DNA of 51,129 bases from Bacteroidota bacterium. GTDB taxonomy: Bacteria; Bacteroidota; Bacteroidia; Chitinophagales; UBA2359. Location of the stretch: assembly GCA_020631155.1 (NCBI GenBank), contig JAHDHV010000006.1:1-51129 (forward strand), written 5' to 3'. The position numbers were made by a program, and so were the translations under genes. The notes under the pieces were generated by a model. That model was given only the letters and a program-made list of their open reading frames with translations. It had not been told where the DNA came from and ran no database searches. Of this stretch, positions 35,459 through 44,295 are shown one piece after another; position 1 is the first letter of the stretch, and each line of letters opens with the position of its first letter.

Positions 35459-36718
35459 TCACTCCTTCCGCATCACCACAATATACTCCTGATTCATCGT
35501 TGTGCTAGTTTTGCCTGTTATATTGGAAGGGCTATTTTTTTTGGGCATCCTTTTGTTGGGAATATTACGAATGATGGTTTCTTGATGTTTAAAGCCATTA
35601 GCTTCAAAGAAAAGTTGGGTGATTTCATCTGTAGGTAATTTGATGCCTTTGACAGTACGATTGCCAACAACATAACAAGTATAGCCACCGTATTTAATGG
35701 TTTGCGATACGTTGTTAATAGATTTCTGATAATCAGCATAAAAAGAGGCGACTTCTTTGGCTCGTTTTTCGTCTTTATCTGCCACTTTTCCAATAATTTC
35801 CTGCAATAATGGATGTTGAAATATCAGATCATTTTGCTTTTGTCCACCCATTAACTGCTTATCTACCTGACTTGCTTCTTCCACACCTAGCCATTGATTA
35901 GCAAGTCTTGAAAATTGCCCATATGCAACCGTTGTTCGGCTATCTCCATAAGGCGGTGAAGTAACAACTATATCAATGCTTTCTTTTTCTATTTTTGTAA
36001 TTGGAGCAACTGTGTTAAAGCTATCTACTTGTATATTGTTATTATGAGTTTCTATAAGGTTAATGTAATTTTCTAATCCCTTTCTATTGCGTATTAGTTT
36101 AGATTGCATTTTGCCAAATACATTAGGATTAAATTTTTCCCTTTGTTGTTCGCTCATTCGGTAGAGTTTAAATTCGCTATTCCTAGTCCAGCTACTTTCT
36201 CGGACGGTTTCACTAAAAGCTACTTTAAAGAAATTTTGGCTATCAATGTCTGATATTTTTTGAATAAAAGCATTAATGATGCCTAATTTTTCTTTAACAG
36301 ATGCCTCAAACCAATAATCTATATTTTTAAAAGTTGGAATGATTTTAGGTGTATCTTGTTGTTTATCAAAGGTTAAGCTAAATGAATAGTCATTAAATTC
36401 TGTTATACATTCATCTAAAAGGGCTAGGTCAACAACAGTTGTTTTACACTTAGATATCAATCTTGCCAGAGGATTTAAGTCTGTTCCAATAGCATTCATA
36501 TTTCGGATAGAAGCCTCTACCAAAGAAGTCCCTGTTCCACAATAAGGGTCAAATAAGCTTTTCGCGGTTTTACCATAAGTATCTATCAAGCGCGCTGATA
36601 TTTGTGGTATCATCATCGCAGGATAAATATGAAAACAGTGGGTTAAGGTTTTGGTATCTGCCTTTCTGAAGTCCCAGCTTTCATCTATATACTTTTTATG
36701 GGTAATTAATGTAGACAT
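35459..36718 (-). CDS. Site-specific DNA methyltransferase (N6-adenine or N4-cytosine type)
   Basis: S-adenosylmethionine-dependent DNA methylase. About 419 residues from the start MSTLITHKKYIDESWDFR. SAM-binding motif I is FDPYCGTGTSLVEA and the catalytic motif IV is TSPPYGDSRTT, both unambiguous; SPPY (rather than DPPY/NPPY) often marks N4-cytosine or some adenine enzymes. The longest frame opens 7 codons earlier (MKHTKQN), but ATGAAACATACC there is the end of a family B element, so the inner ATG is preferred. No restriction endonuclease gene is adjacent, so it may be orphan or part of a defence cluster. Convergent with the macroglobulin gene. Confidence 0.9.
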   Translation of the reverse strand: MSTLITHKKYIDESWDFRKADTKTLTHCFHIYPAMMIPQISARLIDTYGKTAKSLFDPYCGTGTSLVEASIRNMNAIGTDLNPLARLISKCKTTVVDLALLDECITEFNDYSFSLTFDKQQDTPKIIPTFKNIDYWFEASVKEKLGIINAFIQKISDIDSQNFFKVAFSETVRESSWTRNSEFKLYRMSEQQREKFNPNVFGKMQSKLIRNRKGLENYINLIETHNNNIQVDSFNTVAPITKIEKESIDIVVTSPPYGDSRTTVAYGQFSRLANQWLGVEEASQVDKQLMGGQKQNDLIFQHPLLQEIIGKVADKDEKRAKEVASFYADYQKSINNVSQTIKYGGYTCYVVGNRTVKGIKLPTDEITQLFFEANGFKHQETIIRNIPNKRMPKKNSPSNITGKTSTTMNQEYIVVMRKE

Positions 36719-36727
36719 GTTTTGTTT

Positions 36728-36902
36728 GGTATGTTTCATTTTCTTCCTAACACTTTGTTTCTAAAATTGATTTTTAGATATTTAGACTTTTGGCTTTTTA
36801 GCTTTTAGAAATTAACAGAGAATACCCTTCAAAAAAACACCTAATCACGAATCACTAATCTACGGATCAACGTTTTGAATTGAAAGAAAAATTTAATACA
36901 CC
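36728..36902 (-). repeat. Family B element, copy 10
   Basis: GGTATGTTTCATTTTCTTCC at the methyltransferase side and AATACACC at the other, with TCACGAATCACTAATCTACGG inside. The outer wording CAATGGTGTATTAAA (inverted) matches copy 2. It is directly upstream of the DNA methyltransferase gene and contributes its leading ATG. Confidence 0.75.
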
Positions 36903-36912
36903 ATTGTCAAGT

Positions 36913-36976
36913 TAAGTTCTTAGACAAAATTAAACAATATTTAAGTCTCAAGTCTCATCTTATGTCTAGGTACTTA
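36913..36976. mobile_element. Family A element, copy 7 (64-bp internally deleted)
   Basis: TAAGTTCTTAGACAAAATTA at the left and TTATGTCTAGGTACTTA at the right. It has lost about 40 bp of interior. The final TTA is, on the minus strand, the TAA stop of the methyltransferase at 36974. Confidence 0.85.
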
Positions 36977-37630
36977 AAATACTTTTTTCCTCCCCACCAA
37001 TAAATAATGATCAAAGAAAAATGTTTTTTTAATTAATAAGCATTTTTCAATAGTACAGTTGCGTTTTGTTAACATCTGTTGATACTCTGTTAAATCATAT
37101 TGGTGGGGGTGCAGAATATCACCGGGTAGGAAGCGAAACAAACGCTTAAAAAAGCCATAATTATGGGCATCAATAGTGAGTAGGAGATAGCCATTTGTTT
37201 TTGCTGCATCCACTAAGTTATCCATAGAACGCTCCAATTCTGATACATGATTGATAACATTCATACAAAAAACGACATCATATATACCCTTATCAGTCAA
37301 ATTCTCCAAAGGCAAAGCTTCAAATTGAACATATGGATAATCTACTATGGCAAAATGAGGCAATTCCGTTTCATAACGCTGCAACAATGGATCAATAGCT
37401 TTCACCTGATGCCCTTCCAGCACCATAAAAATACCTGCTGGCCCACAACCTGTATCTAAAACAACTGCCTTTTGCTTCTTCAAAAATGATAGCTCTGCCT
37501 TTGCCAATAAATCACGCCAATATTTTTTTTTCCACGCCAAATAATCTGCCTTTGATTTATTTTTAAGGTAATTTTTCCACCATTGTAACTCCACTATTTG
37601 CGCCAACCGCCATTTCCATGTTTTTTTCAT
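36974..37630 (-). CDS. Class I SAM-dependent methyltransferase
   Basis: A 218-residue cytoplasmic methyltransferase. SAM-binding motif I is VVLDTGCGPAGIFMVLEGHQV, with an acidic residue in AIDPLLQ at the end of strand 2, followed by DVVFCMNVINHVSELERSMDNL and YLLLTIDAHN, the usual Methyltransf_11-type order. Substrate not identifiable. The basic Trp-rich N-terminus (MKKTWKWRLAQIVELQWWKNYL) is unusual. The stop codon is supplied by a family A element, so a few C-terminal residues could be secondary. Confidence 0.85.
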   Translation of the reverse strand: MKKTWKWRLAQIVELQWWKNYLKNKSKADYLAWKKKYWRDLLAKAELSFLKKQKAVVLDTGCGPAGIFMVLEGHQVKAIDPLLQRYETELPHFAIVDYPYVQFEALPLENLTDKGIYDVVFCMNVINHVSELERSMDNLVDAAKTNGYLLLTIDAHNYGFFKRLFRFLPGDILHPHQYDLTEYQQMLTKRNCTIEKCLLIKKTFFFDHYLLVGRKKVF

Positions 37631-37650
37631 AACCTATACTAATATAATTT

Positions 37651-37885
37651 AGTATGTTTCATTTTCTTACCAACACTTTGTTTCTAAAATTGCTATTTAG
37701 ATATTTAGCCTTTTGGCTATTTGGATATTTAGCTTTTAAAAATCAGCAATTAATTATTGTGTAGTACTTAATTACTATCAATTATCAATAAATTTGTCCA
37801 AACACGAATCCACGAATCCACGAATCCACGAATCCACGAATTCATGAATCCACGAACTGTCAAAGTAGCCTATTTGAAACATACC
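37651..37885 (-). repeat. Family B element, copy 11 (with octamer array)
   Basis: AGTATGTTTCATTTTCTTACC at one end and TTTGAAACATACC at the other; terminal GG reads AG on the left. Contains about six tandem ACGAATCC octamers (37802-37853), an expansion of the normal single CACGAATCC block of the family, and no hairpin core. Confidence 0.82.
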
Positions 37886-38054
37886 TATAATTTTAGGTCT
37901 GCTAAGTTACGGAATTTTTATAAGGGAGTAAGAAGTCGTTTTGATTTAATCTGTTGTCTTAACAAATATATCATAACCTAGTACAAAATTTTTTTTATTT
38001 CCTGTTTTCTTGTAATTTTGGATAGATATAATTCTTAGTAAAGTAAAAAATAAT

Positions 38055-39056
38055 ATGAAAAAAGTTCTTGTATTAGGTGGCACTCGTTTTTTAGGGCGAG
38101 TATTTTTAGAAGAATTGATAAAAAAAGGTAATGATTATGACATCACCCTATTCAACAGAGGAACAACTAATGCAGATTTGTTTCCTGAACTTCGGCGAAT
38201 AAAAGGAGACCGCAGAACGGATGATATACAACAGTTGGGAAAAGAAAATTGGGATATTGTTATAGATTTTTCCTCCTATTATCCACTGCCTCTTGAACGA
38301 TTGATGGATGTTTTAAAAGATAAAGTAGGTAGATATATTTACATTTCAACGGGTTCCGTTTATGATTTAGAAAAAACGGTTAATACCATTTTAACGGAAA
38401 ACTCCACCCTTGTTACCTATACAGAGGAGGACAAAGTAGGGACAACAGCACAAACTTATGGCAAAAGAAAAAAGGCATGTGAAGATGTTTTATTAAAGTA
38501 TAAATGGCTAGATACCATTATTTTACGTCCCGGTGTTGTTTATGGAAGATACGATTATACTGATCGTCATTACTATTGGATATACCGTTTGCAGCATGAA
38601 AAACAGGCATTATTACCCGAAAATGGCAAAGCTCGGATGTCTTTTACTTTTGTAGACGACCTTGCTCGCATCATTATGCAGTCTATGGAAATTGAAAAAC
38701 ACAATATAATTTATAATACAGTTACACATCCTATTATCTCGCTCAAAACATTGGTACAAACAACTGCTGCCGCTTTGCAAAAAGAAGTGGAATTAATTCC
38801 TGTATCTGCTGAATGGTTAGAAGCCCAAGAGATTAAACAATATTACGACATTTTTTATTGGACAACTGACGATCTTTTAATGAAGGATAATCACAAAATC
38901 CTCCAAGATTACGGAATCACTTTTACCCCACTGGAAGAAAGCTTAAAACAAACGGCTGCCTATTATGAGCAATTAGGTTGGCCTGTTTGTAAGGTGGGTT
39001 TATCTTTGGAAAAGGAAAGGGAGTTGATTGGGAGGCTTGGTCAACAAGGAGTATGA
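38055..39056 (+). CDS. NAD-dependent epimerase/dehydratase family protein
   Basis: Short-chain (extended) dehydrogenase with Rossmann motif GGTRFLG at residues 8-14 and the YGKRK (YxxxK) catalytic pair in TYGKRKKACEDVLL near residue 140. The order (IILRPGVVYGRYDYTDRHYY) resembles sugar-nucleotide epimerases and reductases. 333 residues is a usual length. A -7 box TAATTTTG is at 38013-38020, 35 bp before the ATG. The substrate is not known; no sugar biosynthesis genes are adjacent. Confidence 0.9.
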   Translation: MKKVLVLGGTRFLGRVFLEELIKKGNDYDITLFNRGTTNADLFPELRRIKGDRRTDDIQQLGKENWDIVIDFSSYYPLPLERLMDVLKDKVGRYIYISTGSVYDLEKTVNTILTENSTLVTYTEEDKVGTTAQTYGKRKKACEDVLLKYKWLDTIILRPGVVYGRYDYTDRHYYWIYRLQHEKQALLPENGKARMSFTFVDDLARIIMQSMEIEKHNIIYNTVTHPIISLKTLVQTTAAALQKEVELIPVSAEWLEAQEIKQYYDIFYWTTDDLLMKDNHKILQDYGITFTPLEESLKQTAAYYEQLGWPVCKVGLSLEKERELIGRLGQQGV

Positions 39057-39287
39057 CTGGAGTGAAAATAAGTGATGTGTTTGGAGATGTTAATTGTATT
39101 GGTTATTTTTGAGGTTTAAAGAAAAAAATACGTGTAATAAATAGGCTTATGGAGTAGTGTATTAAGAAGTTATGTAGGATAACAATAGTTCACTTTTACG
39201 AATGGCTCGATCTAAATTCACTTATCAGCACAGTAAAGGTTTAATTATTGTATTTCTAAAAAAAACAATGCCTAAAAAGAAATTTTA

Positions 39288-40478
39288 ATGAAAATTGAAA
39301 GCATCAAAATAAAGAACTTTAAGGTTTTTGCTGATACTAAATTAGAAGGGTTGCCAGGAATGTGTGTTTTTTTAGGTGCAAACGGTTCTGGAAAGACTAC
39401 TTTTTTTGAAATTTTTGGTTTTTTAAGTGATTCCCTTAAAAATAATGTAACAATTGCAATTAATAAACGAGGAGGATTTAGGGAAGTGATCTCTAGGGAT
39501 AAAAGTGGCAATATTGAATTTGAAGTAAAGTTTAGAAATACTGAAAAAGATGGCTCACACTCACCTTTGATTACATATCAATTAGAGATTGGTGAAGAAA
39601 GAGGAAAAATAGTAATAGTTAGTGAAATTCTGAAATATCGACGGGGTAATAGAGGAAAACCTTGGCATTTTTTAAACTTTAGTTATGGACAGGGTACAGC
39701 TATTAAAAATGAAGAAGATTATGGAAAAGAAGGTGTTACTGAAGAAAGAGAAGAGCAAAGACTAGATTCGCCTGATATTCTTGCAATTAAAGGGTTAGGG
39801 CAATTTAAAAAGTTTAAAGCTGTCAGTTCATTTAGGAAATTACTTGAAGGTTGGTATGTATCTAATTTTCAAATATCATATGCTCAAGCAATTATGGACA
39901 CTGGAATAAGTGAGCATCTCTCAAGAACAGGAAGTAATCTGGCTCAAGTTACTAAATTTATGCATGATAATCACCCAGAAATATTTGATTTAATCTTAAA
40001 AAATTTAAAAGAAAGAATACCAGGAGTTGAAAAAGTAGAATCTTTAGAAACGGCTGATGGGCGTATTATCTTGAAGTTTCAAGATGGCAGTTTTAAAGAC
40101 CCTTTTATAGCAAGATATGTATCAGATGGGACAATTAAAATGTTTGCTTATTTAATTCTTCTATATGATCCTAATCCTCACCCTCTATTGGCTATTGAAG
40201 AACCTGAAAACTATCTACATCCAGACCTACTAAGAGAATTAGCAGAGGAACTAAGGTTGTATTCTAAAAAGGGAAGTCAGGTATTTATCTCTACGCACTC
40301 GCCAGACTTTGTTAATGCGTTGGAGATTAAAGAGTTATTCTGGATTAAAAAAGAAAAGGGATATTCAACAATTGTAAAAGCTAAGGATGATAAAACTGTT
40401 TCTTCTCTGTTCAAAGAAGGTGATTTACTAGGCTATTTATGGAAACAAAACTATTTTAAAGGAAGCGGACCAAAATGA
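39288..40478 (+). CDS. AAA ATPase (OLD/RecF-like), first gene of a putative two-gene defence module
   Basis: A 396-residue ATPase of the SMC/RecF/AAA_21 type. N-terminal MKIESIKIKNFKVFADTKLEG is the usual start, with Walker A GANGSGKTT at residues 30-38. The signature region, Walker B-like LLAIEEPENYLHPDLLRELAEELR (catalytic E about 304) and the D-loop/H-switch ISTHSPDFVNAL near residue 335 follow. Unlike OLD proteins it has no C-terminal TOPRIM; that role may be taken by the next gene, which overlaps it by 4 bp (ATGA, 40475-40478). Related ATPases power anti-phage systems such as PARIS and Gabija. Defence function here is inference. Confidence 0.88.
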   Translation: MKIESIKIKNFKVFADTKLEGLPGMCVFLGANGSGKTTFFEIFGFLSDSLKNNVTIAINKRGGFREVISRDKSGNIEFEVKFRNTEKDGSHSPLITYQLEIGEERGKIVIVSEILKYRRGNRGKPWHFLNFSYGQGTAIKNEEDYGKEGVTEEREEQRLDSPDILAIKGLGQFKKFKAVSSFRKLLEGWYVSNFQISYAQAIMDTGISEHLSRTGSNLAQVTKFMHDNHPEIFDLILKNLKERIPGVEKVESLETADGRIILKFQDGSFKDPFIARYVSDGTIKMFAYLILLYDPNPHPLLAIEEPENYLHPDLLRELAEELRLYSKKGSQVFISTHSPDFVNALEIKELFWIKKEKGYSTIVKAKDDKTVSSLFKEGDLLGYLWKQNYFKGSGPK

Positions 40479-41086
40479 GTTTAAATTCTAATAATACTAC
40501 TGAGACTGAGTATAAAAACGAGCAAATTGAGTTTCTATTAGAAGAACCATCAATGGAGAATTTTCTCAAGGAAATATTACCCCGTATTCTACCTCCTGGC
40601 TATGCTATTGGTGTAAATTGTTTTCTCAGACCACATCAGGGAAAAAGTGATTTAAAAAAATCAATTCCTAGAAAAATACGTACATTCTCAAATTTTTATA
40701 TACCTGCAAAGGTTATAATTATACAGGATCAAGATTCTAGCGATTGTAAGGAATTAAAACAACAACTACTTAACATTTGTAGCGAAAATGGAACATGCCC
40801 AGTTTTGATTAGAATCTCATGTAGAGAATTAGAAAATTGGTACTTAGGGGAAATGGAAGCAATAGAAAAGGTATATCCTAGTTTCAAAGCTAAGTCTCGT
40901 AAATATAAGGCTAAGTATAGAAATGTAGATAAGCTATTGGGTTCTGTTGAATTGAGTAAAGCAATAAGTACCTTTCAAAAAGGATATGCATCAAAAAACA
41001 TTCCTAAACATTTAAATATTGAGAAAAATAATTCAACCAGTTTTAAGCATTTGATTACAGGTGTGAAAAAGTTTCTTGCTGATTAG
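40475..41086 (+). CDS. DUF4276-like (TOPRIM-like) effector candidate paired with the AAA ATPase
   Basis: A 203-residue protein that overlaps the ATPase gene by 4 bp (ATGA), implying translational coupling. Acidic positions fit a TOPRIM-like fold: E23-E24-P25-S26 (FLLEEPSMENFL) as the first glutamate block, D85/D87 in IIIQDQDSSDC, and E118/E120 in RELENWYLGE, the typical DUF4276 signature. DUF4276 is uncharacterised; a nuclease role is a hypothesis from the fold. The pair lacks a visible regulator or toxin. Downstream it is convergent with the choice-of-anchor-B gene, 85 bp away. Recognition as DUF4276 by eye is moderately certain. Confidence 0.8.
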   Translation: MSLNSNNTTETEYKNEQIEFLLEEPSMENFLKEILPRILPPGYAIGVNCFLRPHQGKSDLKKSIPRKIRTFSNFYIPAKVIIIQDQDSSDCKELKQQLLNICSENGTCPVLIRISCRELENWYLGEMEAIEKVYPSFKAKSRKYKAKYRNVDKLLGSVELSKAISTFQKGYASKNIPKHLNIEKNNSTSFKHLITGVKKFLAD

Positions 41087-41171
41087 AATTTGTATAATAA
41101 AGAGCTGTAGGTCAATGCTCGCCAATCATATCACCTTATATGAGCCAAACTGTTATTCCAAAATCAAGTTT

Positions 41172-42758
41172 TTACCGAGCAATAACAAACTTCCCTCGTT
41201 GCACAACTGTATTATCGGCATTTTCAAGCATATAAAAATATATGCCTATAGGCAAATGTCCCAATGAAAGTTGCACTTTTTTATCTTTTAAAGAGGTATA
41301 ACTGTCAACAACTTGCCCTGACAAATCAATAATTCTAAGCTCTAAGTCTTTAGTTTTCAAGGTTTTAAAATCAAAGGTTGCCAATTCCTTAATAGGATTT
41401 GGATATAACTCAATAGATGAAGCATGATCAAGGTTTGTTATCCCTGTTGGATAAGGTTCTAACAGTATATCATACCAAAGGCTATCTTTTTCTTGCAAAG
41501 AAATAGGATAAGTAACAGGCATATAATTAGCTGCCTTTACCTCTAAAGTATATTCCGTAGAATCACCACCTACAGCTCCGATTTTAAATAAACCGTAAAA
41601 ATCACTATTTGTAGTTTGATTTGCCTCTACCAATTCAATGTGGGCATCTGGTATTATTTCTCCTGTTTGAGCATTAGTAACTTCGCCAAAAATATAGCCC
41701 GCATGAGTATTGTTAAAAGTAAAAATATACAAACCATCTGCCCGATTTGCCCCAATGATTTTACCAGACGAAAAAAAAGGAAAAGCAGACCATAAACCAA
41801 AAAAACCGCCACTCAGCCCGGGATGTGTGTCATAATATCCAACCTCAACAGGTACCTCTGGACGGCTAAAATCTACCACCCGTAAGCCTTCCGTATTATG
41901 TGAGATAAAAGCAAATTCTTCTCGTATATATACATTATGTACTAAACTACTATCATTTCCCGTATAATTCGCCACTAATTTTACATCTGTTTCATCGCGA
42001 ATATCCCAAACCAATGCAAGTAATCCGTCTATTTCATCGGTGCTAAACAAATAGTTGCCATCCTGACTTGTCCAACAGCTATGGGTAAAAGGCGTACTAA
42101 TTCGATTGATTACTTTTGGTTGAGTTCTATCTGAAATATCCAATATGTCCAAAGTGCCTTCCCCAATTGCTGCCCCATATAAACGGTCGCCGCGCACATG
42201 ACAATCGTGAATATAGTACCCCGGCGCGTACAAACCCACTTCAACGGGATTTGCAGGCTCTGAAATATCTAAAATATGCACCCCACGCCCTGTAATTGTG
42301 CCACTTATATAAACATAGGAATCATTTTTTGTAATATTTTTAGAAATGGTATGCGCTGTTTTAAACGTTGTTTGATAAGTCGTTACTAGATGCACACTGT
42401 CAGGTAAATAGCTCAAATCAATGACCTGCATTCCAGTAAATTCATCTTCTTCCTCTGTTACCACATAAGCATGATGTCCAATTACTGTAATTTCTCGCCA
42501 ATTCGAGGATGTCGTACTAGGCACAAAACCAGCTTCATAAATATTGTTTTTATTATTAATATTGATGATAGACGTACCAGAAAAAGCCCCCAATAAAGCA
42601 TATTCCGAGCCATCCGCTGCCGTCCATCCCCAACAGCCAGAACTGCGCCCGGGGTGAGGTGCTATTTGTCCAAATAACTCCACATTAAGGCTATTTTGCG
42701 CTTCTATTACAGTTGTATATCCTAAAAATAAAATAAAAATAAAATAAAAAAACTTCAT
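41172..42758 (-). CDS. Choice-of-anchor B family secreted protein with T9SS sorting domain
   Basis: A 528-residue exported protein. Signal MKFFYFIFILFLGYTTVIEA, then a beta-propeller-like domain of LVIVD-type repeats (SSGCWGWTAADGSEYALLGAFSGTSIININ, GVHILDISEPANPVEVG, TLDILDISDRTQPKV, LRVVDFSRPEVPVEVG). A carboxypeptidase-regulatory-like segment (AGYIFGEVTNAQTGEIIPDAHIELVE) is at about 355-385, and SIELYPNPIKELATFDF ... LPIGIYFYMLENADN is the type A T9SS C-terminal domain. The family marker GCWGW is present. It starts 4 bp after the stop of the RNA methyltransferase, so the two are probably co-transcribed. Role unknown. Confidence 0.92.
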   Translation of the reverse strand: MKFFYFIFILFLGYTTVIEAQNSLNVELFGQIAPHPGRSSGCWGWTAADGSEYALLGAFSGTSIININNKNNIYEAGFVPSTTSSNWREITVIGHHAYVVTEEEDEFTGMQVIDLSYLPDSVHLVTTYQTTFKTAHTISKNITKNDSYVYISGTITGRGVHILDISEPANPVEVGLYAPGYYIHDCHVRGDRLYGAAIGEGTLDILDISDRTQPKVINRISTPFTHSCWTSQDGNYLFSTDEIDGLLALVWDIRDETDVKLVANYTGNDSSLVHNVYIREEFAFISHNTEGLRVVDFSRPEVPVEVGYYDTHPGLSGGFFGLWSAFPFFSSGKIIGANRADGLYIFTFNNTHAGYIFGEVTNAQTGEIIPDAHIELVEANQTTNSDFYGLFKIGAVGGDSTEYTLEVKAANYMPVTYPISLQEKDSLWYDILLEPYPTGITNLDHASSIELYPNPIKELATFDFKTLKTKDLELRIIDLSGQVVDSYTSLKDKKVQLSLGHLPIGIYFYMLENADNTVVQRGKFVIAR

Positions 42759-42762
42759 ACAC

Positions 42763-43296
42763 CTAAATAAGTTTTGTTTTCAAAAATAAATCCCATAACA
42801 CTACTCCAGCACTCACCGCAATATTAAGCGAATGTTTAGTGCCATATTGCGGAATTTCAATACAGCCGTCTACCAATGTCATTACATCAGTTGCTACCCC
42901 ACGCACCTCATGGCCAAAGATAATCGCGTATTTTTGTCCTTTTTTTGGCGTAAAAGCCTGTAAATCAATGCTTTCATCGGCTTGTTCTATGGCAAAAATA
43001 TGGTAGCCTTCCTTTTTTAATAACTGCACTGCTTCGGTAGTTGATGAAATGTATTGCCATTGCACAGAGTCGGTCGCGCCAAGTGCTGTTTTATGTATGT
43101 CCTTATTCGGCGGCTTTGCTGTGATGCCACATAAGTAAATTTTTTCTATTAAAAAAGCATCACAAGTCCTAAAAATAGAACCGACATTCAGCGCACTTCG
43201 CACATTATCTAATACGACTATCAAGGGCGTTTTGGCAGCCTCCTTAAACGCATCTACCGACAAACGAGGCAATTCCGCATTAGGCGTTTTTCGCAT
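42763..43296 (-). CDS. RNA 2'-O-methyltransferase (TrmH/SpoU family)
   Basis: A 177-residue knotted SPOUT methyltransferase. All three family motifs are present: NVRSALNVGSIFRTCDAF (motif 1), FGHEVRGVATDVMTLVD (motif 2) and IPQYGTKHSLNIAVSAGVVLWDL (motif 3). The short length fits a stand-alone catalytic domain, without the N-terminal RNA-binding extension of RlmB, so tRNA 2'-O-methylation is possible but the target is not certain. Its 3' neighbour begins 4 bp after the stop, an unusual pairing with a secreted protein. Confidence 0.94.
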   Translation of the reverse strand: MRKTPNAELPRLSVDAFKEAAKTPLIVVLDNVRSALNVGSIFRTCDAFLIEKIYLCGITAKPPNKDIHKTALGATDSVQWQYISSTTEAVQLLKKEGYHIFAIEQADESIDLQAFTPKKGQKYAIIFGHEVRGVATDVMTLVDGCIEIPQYGTKHSLNIAVSAGVVLWDLFLKTKLI

Positions 43297-43337
43297 GATA
43301 AATATTTATTTTTATTCTTATTCTTGAGGTTTAGAGG

Positions 43338-43634
43338 GATATGTTTCAGTATCATCCTAACACTTTGCCTCTAAAATTGATATTTAGCTGTTTAGACTTT
43401 TGGATTTTTAGCTGTTAGAAATTAGCGATCAGTAATTAGTACAAATAAATTGCTTTTTGACTTCAAATATCTATAATAGTTTGATAAATAGGTGTTTATA
43501 AAGTAGCAACGGTTAAAGCCTTCATTGCAGAACTCATCTAAAAAGAAATTACAAAGTCTGAAAGCAAATCACTAATCTACGACCTATTAATATAAGCGCA
43601 AACTGTTTGGTTGAAAAGCATGGTATTTGAAACA
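43338..43634 (-). repeat. Family B element, copy 12
   Basis: GGATATGTTTCAGTATCATCC at the left; interior CTAACACTTTGCCTCTAAAA, the core GGTTAAAGCCTTCATTGCAG and CAAACTGTTTGGTTGAAAAG; right end TTTGAAACATA, interrupted at ACA-TA by the family A insertion at 43635. Confidence 0.82.
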
Positions 43635-43739
43635 TAAGTACTTAGACATAAGATTTAAGACATAAGATGTGAGATAACTAACTCACTATTAATAATTTAT
43701 AATAAATCTAATGGTTGTTTAATTTTGTCTAATCACTTA
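43635..43739. mobile_element. Family A MITE-like element, copy 8 (105 bp, TA-flanked)
   Basis: TAAGTACTTAGACATAAGAT at the left; AATTTTGTCTAATCACTTA at the right. It sits in the end of family B copy 12: the flanks GAAACA-TA and TA-TCATTCGTAATT match the uninterrupted GAAACATACCATTCGTAATT at 10361, showing a 2-bp TA target duplication. Confidence 0.92.
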
Positions 43740-43779
43740 TCATTCGTAATTGTTAATTCGTAATTCGTAATTAATAAGC

Positions 43780-43787
43780 TATCTTTG
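43780..43787 (+). promoter_or_regulatory. -7 box upstream of gldC
   Basis: TATCTTTG fits TANNTTTG and overlaps a TTG codon that would otherwise extend the gldC frame. A -33 partner is not evident. Confidence 0.5.
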
Positions 43788-43859
43788 CCGAAAGATAAGT
43801 TCTTTTATCTAGTAAAAAAAATCAAAAATAATTTACCTTTTTCATTATTCGATAAAAAT

Positions 43860-44219
43860 ATGGATTCAAAGACCAAAAATACCATCAAACGCACCTCAGA
43901 AGTCAGCGTTCAAGTGCATTTAGACGAGCAAAATTTACCTCTACAAATGGATTGGGACGCAAGCGATAGCCCCATCAAAGGACGTAAGCCCTGCAAAGCA
44001 ATGTTGTTATCCATGTGGGATGGCGATGCAAAAAATGCCCTTCGCATTGATTTATGGACTAAAGATATGCGTGTGGACGAGATGGAGCATTTCTTTTTTC
44101 AAACCCTTTCAACAATGGCAGATACCTATGCGCGTGCCACACAAAAAAAGGAAGTTGCCGCCGAAATGAAACGCTTTGCTCATGCTTTTGGAAAAAAAAT
44201 CGGTGCAATTAAAGGGTAA
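43860..44219 (+). CDS. gldC: Gliding motility protein GldC
   Basis: Small soluble protein of the Gld set, implicated in gliding motility in Flavobacterium (many non-gliders keep it). From the ATG at 43860 it has 119 residues: VQVHLDEQNLPLQMDWDASDSPIKG, then CKAMLLSMWDGDAKNALRIDLWTKDMRVDEMEHFFFQTL and TMADTYARAT, a good fit to GldC. The frame is open back to a TTG at 43785, but that codon sits in a -7 box and the added residues (LVKKIKNNLPFSLF) look untypical, so the internal ATG was used. GldB, its usual partner, is not in the window. Confidence 0.9.
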   Translation: MDSKTKNTIKRTSEVSVQVHLDEQNLPLQMDWDASDSPIKGRKPCKAMLLSMWDGDAKNALRIDLWTKDMRVDEMEHFFFQTLSTMADTYARATQKKEVAAEMKRFAHAFGKKIGAIKG

Positions 44220-44295
44220 AAATTCGTGGATTGTTGATTTGTGGAGTAGTAGATTCGTGATTGGTGGATTGGTGATTTGTAGATTAGGAAATAGC

